Assembly (NCBI GenBank): GCA_023245865.1
Contig: JAHFJN010000001.1
Span: 62,001-126,000, forward strand
From: Candidatus Peribacteria bacterium
Lineage (GTDB): Bacteria; Patescibacteriota; Gracilibacteria; Peribacterales; Peribacteraceae
Reading direction: 5' to 3'
Length of the DNA stretch: 64,000 nucleotides
The notes below the pieces were generated by a model that was given only the letters and a program-made list of their open reading frames with translations, searched no databases and was not told the DNA's origin. Below, piece by piece: positions 8,917 to 16,602 of the stretch; within the stretch, counting starts at the first letter, position 1, and every line of letters begins with the position of its first letter. A program made the translations under genes and the position numbers.

Positions 8917-10152
8917 TTACGAGAGGGGCCGGAGCAGAACAATTTCCCTTCCCACGATCTGTTCTGCCCTGCGGTAGAGGAGGGACGTTCGTCCCGGGTT
9001 GTCGGTGCGAATTGCCGGTGGAAGTACGGCCTTGTACCCAAGATCGCCGAGCTGTTTCCACACTTTTTCCAGGAAGACCGGACCGGTACTCACATACCAC
9101 ACGGGCCACGTCGCGACGATCGGGACACCGGGCATGGTCGCTGCGGCATTCTTGAGGAAGGCGAGCTCCGTTGCATCGCACTCCGTACGGATTTTCACGG
9201 CATCGCGCACCGTCGGTCGGTTGGACAGGGCCGGTCCGAGGGTTGTTTCCGTCACGATGACATTCGTGTGTTCGCGAAGAGCAGCATCAAACGGTTTTGT
9301 CGCGTCCTGCTTTGAGACCCTACTTTCGGCATCGCGCTTGAGGATTTTCCACTCCTTGCGGATCCATTCAATATTTTTCTCGCATCCGTGAACCGCCTTC
9401 AGTGACACGTCGGACGCGTGCACATTCCACCCGCGAAGCAGAGCTTCCATGGGTATCACTCCTGTTCCGCAGAACGGATCAAAGATAGTTAGTTTGTTTC
9501 TTGTTTCTTGTTTCTTATCTTTTGTCGTTGATGTCATCCATAATCCGAGGTTCAGCAGTATCTGCGCAAGTTTTGGCGGCAGGAGTCCCACCCGCGTGTC
9601 ACGGACAGGCTTTTCCATGTCGAGTTTGGTGTAGTGATGGGGATTTTGCACGGCAACGGAAACTCCCACCCAAAAGAAATCTTTCTCCTCGTCCGCAAGG
9701 ACAACAAGTTCTCGTCCGTGTTTTCCGTCGATCACACCGCTGTCGAGCAGAAGCGCCGAGACGGGCGGCTTGCGTTCCGTGCCGATGTACCGTGCGGGTT
9801 TTCCGACTTTCTTCAGTGCCTTTTTGCATTCGCGATAGAGCGTGTGAAGGGTCGGGCGCGCAATGCCGAATGCCCGCAAACTGAAGGTGACTTTACCGTG
9901 CAGTCCCTCCACTTCTTTCACGAGTACATGCACTATGTCATCCGTGGAACGGGCTTTCGTCTCGGATTGCTCTGCTAACAGAAATACTCCTCCCCACTTC
10001 TTGAGATCCTTTGAGGAGAGAGGAAGAGCGCTCTCAAATACCGCGATCGAATTGCCGAGCAACTTTTTCAGTTGAAAATCAGGGATGGTGGCCGAAAGCT
10101 CGGCGCAACTGATGGAAGGATGATTTCCTAAAAATGCTGCATACGAGGGCAT
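8917..10152 (-). CDS. Trm11-like RNA (guanine-N2) methyltransferase
   Basis: This is a 411-residue SAM-dependent methyltransferase. The N-terminal half carries the segment WVGVSVAVQNPHHYTKLDME before RDTRVGLLPPKLAQILLNL, seen in the Trm11/THUMP-associated family. The C-terminal Rossmann domain has IFDPFCGTGVIPMEALLRG (SAM-binding motif I). It probably modifies tRNA position 10. The start at 10152 is preceded by TAGGAT and a 7-nt gap; another ATG three codons earlier is possible. Between LWMTSTTK and LTIFDPF there is a Lys/Gln/Arg-rich insertion encoded by tandem 7-nt repeats (9497-9517). The usual NPPF/DPPY-like catalytic motif is not obvious, so specificity is uncertain. Confidence 0.78.
   Translation of the reverse strand: MPSYAAFLGNHPSISCAELSATIPDFQLKKLLGNSIAVFESALPLSSKDLKKWGGVFLLAEQSETKARSTDDIVHVLVKEVEGLHGKVTFSLRAFGIARPTLHTLYRECKKALKKVGKPARYIGTERKPPVSALLLDSGVIDGKHGRELVVLADEEKDFFWVGVSVAVQNPHHYTKLDMEKPVRDTRVGLLPPKLAQILLNLGLWMTSTTKDKKQETRNKLTIFDPFCGTGVIPMEALLRGWNVHASDVSLKAVHGCEKNIEWIRKEWKILKRDAESRVSKQDATKPFDAALREHTNVIVTETTLGPALSNRPTVRDAVKIRTECDATELAFLKNAAATMPGVPIVATWPVWYVSTGPVFLEKVWKQLGDLGYKAVLPPAIRTDNPGRTSLLYRRAEQIVGREIVLLRPLS
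9497..9517 (-). repeat. Heptanucleotide tandem repeat inside the Trm11-like gene
   Basis: Three consecutive 7-nt units (TTTCTTG, TTTCTTG, TTTCTTA on the plus strand; CAAGAAA on the coding strand) encode a KQETR-type linker just before SAM motif I. The length keeps the reading frame. Confidence 0.75.
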
Positions 10153-10168
10153 AGCCGGCATCCTACAC

Positions 10169-11623
10169 CTAATCGGAATCCGAACCCAAACCCGCCTTTA
10201 AACGGGCCCATAGAGGCAAATGTCGCCCAATGCCTCTTTCTAGGAGCAGCGTACACAGCAGCACCATCACCGGGGTAATCTGTACAAGCCCCCGAGCGTA
10301 CCCGGTTTGCCGCAGCGCCTCGGTGGAAAGTCCCGTAAAAAGGTAGAGCAACGCCTGTCCGCAATAGAGTATCAGGAAGAAGAGTGTGAGTGGCAGCAAC
10401 CGTGAGAAAGCGGTGCGCCATTGCCAGAAGAGGAGTCCGAACAGCAGCGGCAGGAGGAAGAGCCAATTTCCTTCGAAGAAGGTATTGATGAAGATGGAGA
10501 GGAGAACATTCTCCTGCCATCCAATCGCAAGGCTTGTGAAGGGTTTGCCATTGCCAAATGAGAGTCCGTGCATCCATTTGAAGGCGAGCCACGGTCCTGC
10601 GATCAAGACCAGTCCGACGATGTGCCAGAGCAGCACCTGCATGACGTCGCGGCCTGTCAACTGCTGCGAGCGTTTGAGTTGCCAGAGTATCAAACAGAGG
10701 ATCAAAAGCAGCGGTGGCAGATACACAATCATCCCCTCGTTTTTTGTGAAGGGCAGGACCGCAATGCACAGTGCCGCGATCCGGAAGTAACTCATCCGAG
10801 CTTGTGCATGGTGCGCTCGTGCCGCGTGCAGGAGCATGCTGATGCTTGCAAAAATATGCACCGAGAGGAACGCATCCGCATACGCATTCGTGCCGTGCAT
10901 GAGGTAAAGCGGGATGCTCCCGAGCAGATACACGGCAAAGAGTCCCCATGCATGCGATGCATATCGTCGTACTGCGAAGAAGACGAGGATCAACGCGCAC
11001 ACGTACCACACGATATGAATGCTGTTGATGAGAGGCTCATCCCACCGGCCCGCAACCAGCGCCAGCCACGTTTTCATCATCGGCACGCTCGGTGGATACG
11101 AGCTGATACCCCGTGGAGAGGTGATCGGCGATTCCGCAGGCATCACGAGCGTGAGTGCGTGGTCATAAAAGAACACCTTACCTCGCAGATTCCAGTTCGT
11201 GATCGAATCATCGAAATAGCTCGGGGTGAGGAGCAGAAACGTCACACCTGCGACCATGGTTTTGATCGTGATCCAGAGGAGCAAAATTCCGCAGATGTGC
11301 TTGAGCCATTCGGGCATGTAATCCTCTGCGTGCGCTGCGACAGGATGTGTACTACCTGCAACATGCCGTTGCAGAAAGAGAATGCCAAGCATCAATAATC
11401 CACTTGCCTGCACAATGAGAAACGTCATGAGCGTGAGCGGTGCACCGGTCGTCACATGGACGACGAAGACGAGGAACATGCTGAGCACGAGACCCAGGAT
11501 GCACCCGAGCGCGGTGCGTTCGAGCGGAAAGAGGACAGGGTGAGTGCCTTCGAGGCTCTGCAGTACCGTCCATCCGGTGAGGGTGGGGAGCAGGAAGCCG
11601 ACAAGGAGCGAGAGGAGCGTCAT
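10169..11623 (-). CDS. Polytopic membrane protein, probable GT-C glycosyltransferase
   Basis: This is a 484-residue protein with about twelve membrane segments, including an early large extracytoplasmic loop containing LLTPSYFDDSITNWNLRGKV. The DD/D-rich loop after the first segments and overall shape resemble GT-C (family 39-like) glycosyltransferases that use polyprenyl-linked sugars, but no motif fixes the family. The start overlaps the stop of the AlaRS fusion gene as ATGA, so the two are coupled. The last codons (AGLGSDSD) come from a short G/T-rich 7-nt periodic stretch. Confidence 0.72.
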   Translation of the reverse strand: MTLLSLLVGFLLPTLTGWTVLQSLEGTHPVLFPLERTALGCILGLVLSMFLVFVVHVTTGAPLTLMTFLIVQASGLLMLGILFLQRHVAGSTHPVAAHAEDYMPEWLKHICGILLLWITIKTMVAGVTFLLLTPSYFDDSITNWNLRGKVFFYDHALTLVMPAESPITSPRGISSYPPSVPMMKTWLALVAGRWDEPLINSIHIVWYVCALILVFFAVRRYASHAWGLFAVYLLGSIPLYLMHGTNAYADAFLSVHIFASISMLLHAARAHHAQARMSYFRIAALCIAVLPFTKNEGMIVYLPPLLLILCLILWQLKRSQQLTGRDVMQVLLWHIVGLVLIAGPWLAFKWMHGLSFGNGKPFTSLAIGWQENVLLSIFINTFFEGNWLFLLPLLFGLLFWQWRTAFSRLLPLTLFFLILYCGQALLYLFTGLSTEALRQTGYARGLVQITPVMVLLCTLLLERGIGRHLPLWARLKAGLGSDSD

Positions 11624-14490
11624 GGGGTGGCAAAGAGGAACGTATTGGCGTCTATGAAAAGTGCGACACGACCGGGATCCGTGAGGACCGTGCCACCCTC
11701 ATCGACGAGTCGATGATTGGTATCGATGTGCACCCCGGGTCGCGACACGAACCATAATTTCACTCCTGTATGATCATCTTCAGGCCGCAGCGCCACCGTC
11801 GGGTAACTCACGTATCGCAAATTCGCATAGGTGGGTGACCCTTGCATTGGCAAGACAACAAACCGATCGTATTTTTGGATGATCGGGAGCGCGCGTTCCA
11901 TGTCACCGTACAAATGTTCATGCGTCCGCAGTATTTTTTGCTCGACCGGCTGTGAGATGTATGACACAAAATCATTGCGAGCATAGGAGAGGATCTCAGC
12001 CCCCATTCGCACATCAAAGAGCACCCAGAGCGCAATACACGTGCATCCGAAAAATATCGCCGCACCGCGCGTTCTTCGTATCAACGCCACCGCACTCACC
12101 GCTGCAATCATCAGATAGAACAGGCGATCGGCGGACCATGCGTAGGGAGGTTGATGATCAAAGAGTACGGAGCGCGCAATGGGATTGAATGTCAGGAGCG
12201 GCCCCCATAAAAAATTAATGCTGTACGCGCGCATCAGATCAAATGTCCAAAACGTCCTCCATCCTTCCGCCACTTTTTCACTCGTGGACCAACGCTTCCA
12301 GGTCACTTTCTGAACGAGAGCATCGGACCCTTTGGAAAAACCGATACCGATCTGCTTCGACTGCCAGTTCCAGCTTTTAAAATCTGTCGGAATCACCGTG
12401 ACGGTGTGGAATACGTCACTCGGAGGCAGATCGATATCCAATTGACTCTGCGATGTGTCGATGTTTGCATTATCCGCGTACCAGAGGAGTGCTGCCTTGA
12501 CGCCCTTTGTATTTTTCGCAGTGAGCTCCAGCACATCGACGGAATCTGCGAGAGGGGAGTCCCAGAAGAGATACCCATCCGTATCCGTCTGCACGTCCAC
12601 CCCCTCCGGCGTGACAGTCACATGCGTGAGGTTCTGACTGTGCATGCGCTCCCCTTGGGCGCTCAAATTCCACACGTCCTCCTGCATCGCATGTACGGAG
12701 GGAATCGTGAGGAACAAAAGAAACGAGAGAAAGCCGCCTTTCACAACAGCTTTGATTCTCCGTATACCCGCCGCACAGCTTTCCTCTTTCTGAATGGTGA
12801 ACGTTCCGATCATTCCCGTGTGCGCGACGTGCGGCCCGCCGCAGATCTCTTTGCTGACGGATCCGATGGCATATACTTTCACCTGCGAACCATACCGTTC
12901 ATCAAATACTCCTATCGCCCCTTCCGCCTTTGCCCCCTCGACGGTCGTCACATGGTACGAGACGGGGAGATCCGCCGCGATCGCTTCATTCACGATTCGT
13001 TCGACTTCCTTGATTTGTTCCGGTGTCATTTTATCTGCGTGATTGAAGTCGAATCGAAGACGCTGCGCCGTGATATTACTTCCTTTTTGTTGGACGTGCG
13101 GGCCGAGTACTGTGCGAAGCGCTGCGTTTAATAAATGCGTGGCAGTGTGCAACTTCGTCGTCTCCGCGCTGTGATCTGCGAGTCCCCCTTTGAATTTTTG
13201 CTCAGCACCCGCACGTGAAAGTTTTTGATGTTCCTCGAAGGCTGTTGCAAATCCTTTTTCATCGACCGTACGTCCCTGCTCCTGCGCCAACTCTTTTGTG
13301 AGTTCAAGCGGGAATCCGTACGTGTCATAGAGATGAAATGCCACAATACCATCGATCGCACCGGAAGTTTTCTCAAATTGCTTGAGTCCTTCCTGCAGAG
13401 TTTTACCGAATTGTTGTTCCTCGTGTTGTAATGTCTCCGTAATTGTTTGTTTCTTGGATTTCAATTGTTCATACACGTGTCCGTACTGCGCGATCACTTC
13501 CTCGGCGATCCTCGGTGAGAAATTGCCATCGTTTGTGCTCCCAAGCTGTCGCGCCGATCGAATCGCCCGACGAATAAGTCTTCGCAGCACGTAGCCTCTG
13601 TCCACATTCGATGGGCTCACGCCGTCCGCAATCATAAACGTCGCCGCTTTCAGGTGGTCGACAATAATACGAACATGTCGTTCATCGCTTCTCGCTTCTC
13701 GCTTACCACTTACCGCTTCCATTATTGGCCTCATCCTATCCGTCTCATACACGCTCTTCACTCCCTGCAGCACTGCCGCGACTCTCTCAAGTCCCATTCC
13801 CGTGTCGACATTTTTTTGCTTCAAAGGAATATAGCTTCCATCTGCCAACTTTTCATACTGCATAAAAACGTCATTCCAAATCTCGAGCCAGTTCGCGTCG
13901 TCATTCGCGGGATTACTCCCTTTCGGTGGCAAATCGCCTTTCCCGATCCAATAAAACATCTCCGTGTCCGGTCCGCACGGACCGGTCTGTCCCGCGGGCC
14001 CCCACCAATTTTTCGCTTTCGGGAGAAATCCGATCCGTTCTTCGGGAATTCCCATTTTCTTCCAGAATTCTGCGGACTCCGTATCGCGCGGCGCATCGTT
14101 GTCTCCTTCAAAACATGTCACTGCCAATTTCTCGATCGGAATCTCCAGCACTTTTGTGAGGAATGCAAAACTCATCGCGATCGCTTCCTCTTTAAAATAA
14201 TCGCCGAGGCTCCAGTTGCCGAGCATCTCGAACATCGTCAGGTGCGACGCATCTCCCACTTCATCGATGTCCCCCGTGCGCACGCATCGCTGCACATCGA
14301 CCAATCTTTTTCCCGCAGGATGTGTTTCGCCCATGAGGTACGGCACGAGCGGATGCATCCCCGCGGTTGTAAAGAGCACGGTCGGATCATTCTCCGGCAC
14401 GAGCGGCGCACCCGCAATCACCGCATGTCCTTTACCCCGGAAGAAGTCCAGATACTTCTGCCTAAGCTGATCTGTGCTTAAAGATTTCAT
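11620..14490 (-). CDS. alaS: Alanyl-tRNA synthetase fused in frame to a secreted/membrane protein
   Basis: This is a 956-residue frame. Residues 1-582 are a short-form alanyl-tRNA synthetase: class II catalytic core (TTAGMHPLVPYLMG, DVQRCVRTGDIDEVG, GPCGPDTEMFY) and editing domain (HTATHLLNAALRTVLGPHVQ; ICGGPHVAHTG). The C-terminal C-Ala (DHHA1) domain is absent, and the core ends with the usual AGIRRIKAV. The frame then runs on from a GTG at 12742-12744 into a signal-peptide-like sequence (VKGGFLSFLLFLTIPSVHA), a ~180-residue beta-rich domain and several membrane segments (374 residues in all). A GGAGA lies 12 nt before that GTG. A one-base deletion in GTTGTG would create a TGA overlapping it. 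The result may be a true fusion, two products, or a sequence error. A 7-nt repeat array (13689-13716) lies within the catalytic part. Confidence 0.85.
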   Translation of the reverse strand: MKSLSTDQLRQKYLDFFRGKGHAVIAGAPLVPENDPTVLFTTAGMHPLVPYLMGETHPAGKRLVDVQRCVRTGDIDEVGDASHLTMFEMLGNWSLGDYFKEEAIAMSFAFLTKVLEIPIEKLAVTCFEGDNDAPRDTESAEFWKKMGIPEERIGFLPKAKNWWGPAGQTGPCGPDTEMFYWIGKGDLPPKGSNPANDDANWLEIWNDVFMQYEKLADGSYIPLKQKNVDTGMGLERVAAVLQGVKSVYETDRMRPIMEAVSGKREARSDERHVRIIVDHLKAATFMIADGVSPSNVDRGYVLRRLIRRAIRSARQLGSTNDGNFSPRIAEEVIAQYGHVYEQLKSKKQTITETLQHEEQQFGKTLQEGLKQFEKTSGAIDGIVAFHLYDTYGFPLELTKELAQEQGRTVDEKGFATAFEEHQKLSRAGAEQKFKGGLADHSAETTKLHTATHLLNAALRTVLGPHVQQKGSNITAQRLRFDFNHADKMTPEQIKEVERIVNEAIAADLPVSYHVTTVEGAKAEGAIGVFDERYGSQVKVYAIGSVSKEICGGPHVAHTGMIGTFTIQKEESCAAGIRRIKAVVKGGFLSFLLFLTIPSVHAMQEDVWNLSAQGERMHSQNLTHVTVTPEGVDVQTDTDGYLFWDSPLADSVDVLELTAKNTKGVKAALLWYADNANIDTSQSQLDIDLPPSDVFHTVTVIPTDFKSWNWQSKQIGIGFSKGSDALVQKVTWKRWSTSEKVAEGWRTFWTFDLMRAYSINFLWGPLLTFNPIARSVLFDHQPPYAWSADRLFYLMIAAVSAVALIRRTRGAAIFFGCTCIALWVLFDVRMGAEILSYARNDFVSYISQPVEQKILRTHEHLYGDMERALPIIQKYDRFVVLPMQGSPTYANLRYVSYPTVALRPEDDHTGVKLWFVSRPGVHIDTNHRLVDEGGTVLTDPGRVALFIDANTFLFATP
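13689..13716 (-). repeat. Heptanucleotide tandem repeat inside alaS
   Basis: Four 7-nt units (TTCTCGC, TTCTCGC, TTACCAC, TTACCGC on the plus strand) encode the charged insertion SGKREARSDER in the AlaRS catalytic region. The four units make 28 nt, and adjoining partial units keep the frame. Confidence 0.7.
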
Positions 14491-14508
14491 AATTGCAGGA
14501 GTCGGCTT

Positions 14509-14545
14509 GCCCGCCGTAGCTCTGAGAATGCAGAGCGAAGGGGGG
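14509..14545 (-). repeat. Short dispersed hairpin repeat in the alaS 5' leader
   Basis: The plus strand reads TTGCCCGCCGTAGC, then a GCTCTG/CAGAGC hairpin, then GCGAAGG. The same flanking words occur at 20624-20650 around a different stem. It sits between the alaS ATG (14490) and a probable extended -10 (TGATACACT, minus strand, 14569-14577), so it should be in the 5' UTR. Confidence 0.6.
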
Positions 14546-14658
14546 TTGTCATTTGTTGCATCGAACAGAGTGTATCAAAGAGTCACGTAAAAATGCCAAT
14601 AGGGCGAAATGTCAACAATCATTTGCTTTTGATTCTTAGAAGGGTAAAGTCGGGAGCT

Positions 14659-15135
14659 ATGATATTCGAGTATGAAAAGAGAATATCTTCTACAGACGAG
14701 GGAACGTCGGTCCGCCAATACATTGTGGAAAAAATTGAGGCAATAAAGCAAGAAGAACCCCGCATTACAGAGTATGCCGTTTTTGGAGTGATGCTTGCCA
14801 TGGAAGAGGCATTGGTGAATGCCATTAAGCACGGTAATCAGATGGACCCGAAAAAAACAGTATTGGTTCGTTGCAGCATCACCCGAGATCTTCTCATTAT
14901 CATTCTCATCGCTGACCAGGGGGTTGGTTTTAAGCCGGAGGAGGTACCCGATCCAACTGATGACGAAAATCTCGAACGTCCATGCGGACGAGGAGTGCAA
15001 CTTATGAGAGCATTCATGAAAGAAGTTACATACCTGTCGTTCTATGATGGCGAACAAGTTCCAGAAGGTTCTGTTGTCGAAATGACCCAAGATCTGACCC
15101 ATCAACGCACAGAGGAACTGATCCAGCAGGACTAG
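14659..15135 (+). CDS. Anti-sigma-factor type serine kinase (RsbW/HATPase_c_2)
   Basis: This is a 158-residue GHKL ATPase. The N-box region is AMEEALVNAIKHGNQMDPKK and the G1 region is IADQGVGFKPEEVPDP, followed by GRGVQLMRAFMKEVTY, the pattern of RsbW/SpoIIAB-like kinases that bind sigma factors or anti-anti-sigma partners. The ATG at 14659 is preceded by a GGGAG Shine-Dalgarno, one of the few clear ones in this window. It lies just upstream of a sensor kinase gene on the same strand. No sigma factor or STAS partner is in the window, so its target is unknown. Confidence 0.88.
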   Translation: MIFEYEKRISSTDEGTSVRQYIVEKIEAIKQEEPRITEYAVFGVMLAMEEALVNAIKHGNQMDPKKTVLVRCSITRDLLIIILIADQGVGFKPEEVPDPTDDENLERPCGRGVQLMRAFMKEVTYLSFYDGEQVPEGSVVEMTQDLTHQRTEELIQQD

Positions 15136-15153
15136 CCTTTTTGGCTTATTTCT

Positions 15154-15161
15154 GCTATAAT
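15154..15161 (+). promoter_or_regulatory. Extended -10 promoter for the histidine kinase
   Basis: TGCTATAAT (extended -10; hexamer 15156-15161) lies 34 nt before the GTG start. The -35 region is weak, as expected for an extended -10 promoter. Confidence 0.5.
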
Positions 15162-15195
15162 AGTAGAGAAATACTCATACCCATACCATAACTCT

Positions 15196-16602
15196 GTGGA
15201 TCTCCGTTTCTGGAAGCGCTGGCCGATTGTTACTGTCGCCGTCACGATCGGTCTCTCGATCGCGATTACGGGTGTGATGTTCTACGTGCACTCTCAGAAG
15301 GTGATGCAGCAGCAGTTGCGCTCGCGCCTGGAGAGCATCGCGGCGGTCGCCGCGCTTGGAATCGATGGCGACGCACTCGATGCCATTCACACACGCGCCG
15401 ACATGAGTAAACCCGGGTACCGTGAGCTCGCGGGCAAGCTCGATAAACTTCGTTCCATCGCGAGTATCCACTTCGCGTATATTCTGCGCCGCACGGACAA
15501 GTCCGACATTTTGCAATTTGTCGCCGATGCCGACTCGCTCAAAAACCCTGCCGAGCTCGATCGCAATCGTAGCGGCATCGTGGATGCAGACGAAGAGGCC
15601 TCCTATCCCGGGGACAACTATGAAATCCATGAAATGCCCGCACTGAGCGAAGCGTTCCTGCATCCGTCGTCCGATCCGACCGTTACTTACGATCAATGGG
15701 GCGCGCTCTACTCGGGCTATGCGCCGATTCATCGCAGAAGTACCGGTGCGGTGAATGCGGTCCTTGGCATCGACATGCGCGCGAACGAATTCATCCAAGC
15801 GAGTACCACTATTTTCTCGCCGCTCGATCTCATCGGAGTCATTCTTGCGGGACTCGTCTTCTCGGTCCTCATCATCGTGCTGTGGGAATACCGGCAAATT
15901 TCTATTCTCCACAAATTGAATGCCGAGCGTTCGTCGCTCCTCAAGCTCACGTTCCACCAGCTCGGTGAACCGCTCACCATCATGAAGTGGTCGCTCGAGA
16001 CCCTGCGTGATGAAACGCACGATGAAAGGCTGCGCAAGATCGTCGACGACCACGTCGTCTGTATGGACGAAGGCCTCGGGCGACTCAATACCATCATCGA
16101 CACGTTGCAGATGGCGGAGAAGGTCGATCTCAATACGCTGCAGTACATTGCGGTGCCCACCTCGCTCAAAACATTGATCCAAAACGCGATCGGGGAGTGG
16201 GAATCCAGCCTCGCCAAGCGCGAACAGACCGTGGAGTTTACGATGGAACACGACATCACGCTCTCGTTTGACCACACGCTCATTCGACTGGTGCTCCGCC
16301 AACTCCTGGAAAATGCTATCGAGTATTCACCCGCCCGAACAAATATTGTGCTCAACGTTCTCCCGCGCAAGCAGGATGTATTGATCACGGTGGAAGATCA
16401 CGGTTTCGGTATCCCCAAGGCGGATATCGACCACCTGTTCGAAAAGTATCGTCGCGCCTCCAATGCCGGCAAACACAAGCCCGATGGCAACGGCCTGGGG
16501 CTCTACATTGCCAATGGCATCATCCAAAAAGCAGGTGGGAAAATCTGGGTCGAGAGCATCGAGGGCAGCGGCACCAAAGTCGGCTTCACGCTGCCAATTT
16601 AG
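15196..16602 (+). CDS. Membrane sensor histidine kinase
   Basis: This is a 468-residue kinase with a GTG start. Membrane segment 1 is at residues ~10-32, followed by a ~170-residue extracytoplasmic sensor domain. Segment 2 (residues ~208-230, LDLIGVILAGLVFSVLIIVL) leads to a dimerisation/phosphoacceptor helix with H254 in LTFHQLGEPLTIMKW, a variant of the usual SHELRTPL. The HATPase domain has N-box QLLENAIEYSP, G1 VEDHGFGIPKADIDHLFEKY and G2 GNGLGLYIANGIIQKAGG. No response regulator gene is adjacent. The 3' end overlaps the convergent AAA+ gene by 4 nt. Confidence 0.9.
   Translation: MDLRFWKRWPIVTVAVTIGLSIAITGVMFYVHSQKVMQQQLRSRLESIAAVAALGIDGDALDAIHTRADMSKPGYRELAGKLDKLRSIASIHFAYILRRTDKSDILQFVADADSLKNPAELDRNRSGIVDADEEASYPGDNYEIHEMPALSEAFLHPSSDPTVTYDQWGALYSGYAPIHRRSTGAVNAVLGIDMRANEFIQASTTIFSPLDLIGVILAGLVFSVLIIVLWEYRQISILHKLNAERSSLLKLTFHQLGEPLTIMKWSLETLRDETHDERLRKIVDDHVVCMDEGLGRLNTIIDTLQMAEKVDLNTLQYIAVPTSLKTLIQNAIGEWESSLAKREQTVEFTMEHDITLSFDHTLIRLVLRQLLENAIEYSPARTNIVLNVLPRKQDVLITVEDHGFGIPKADIDHLFEKYRRASNAGKHKPDGNGLGLYIANGIIQKAGGKIWVESIEGSGTKVGFTLPI

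Noticed and set aside
9497-9517. CRISPR array
   Set aside because: The repeats are 7-nt units without spacers, lie within coding sequence, and no cas gene is present. No CRISPR-like repeat-spacer pattern was seen anywhere in the window.
13654-14481. 275-codon plus-strand frame antisense to alaS
   Set aside because: AlaRS motifs on the minus strand are unmistakable; the antisense product is not protein-like.
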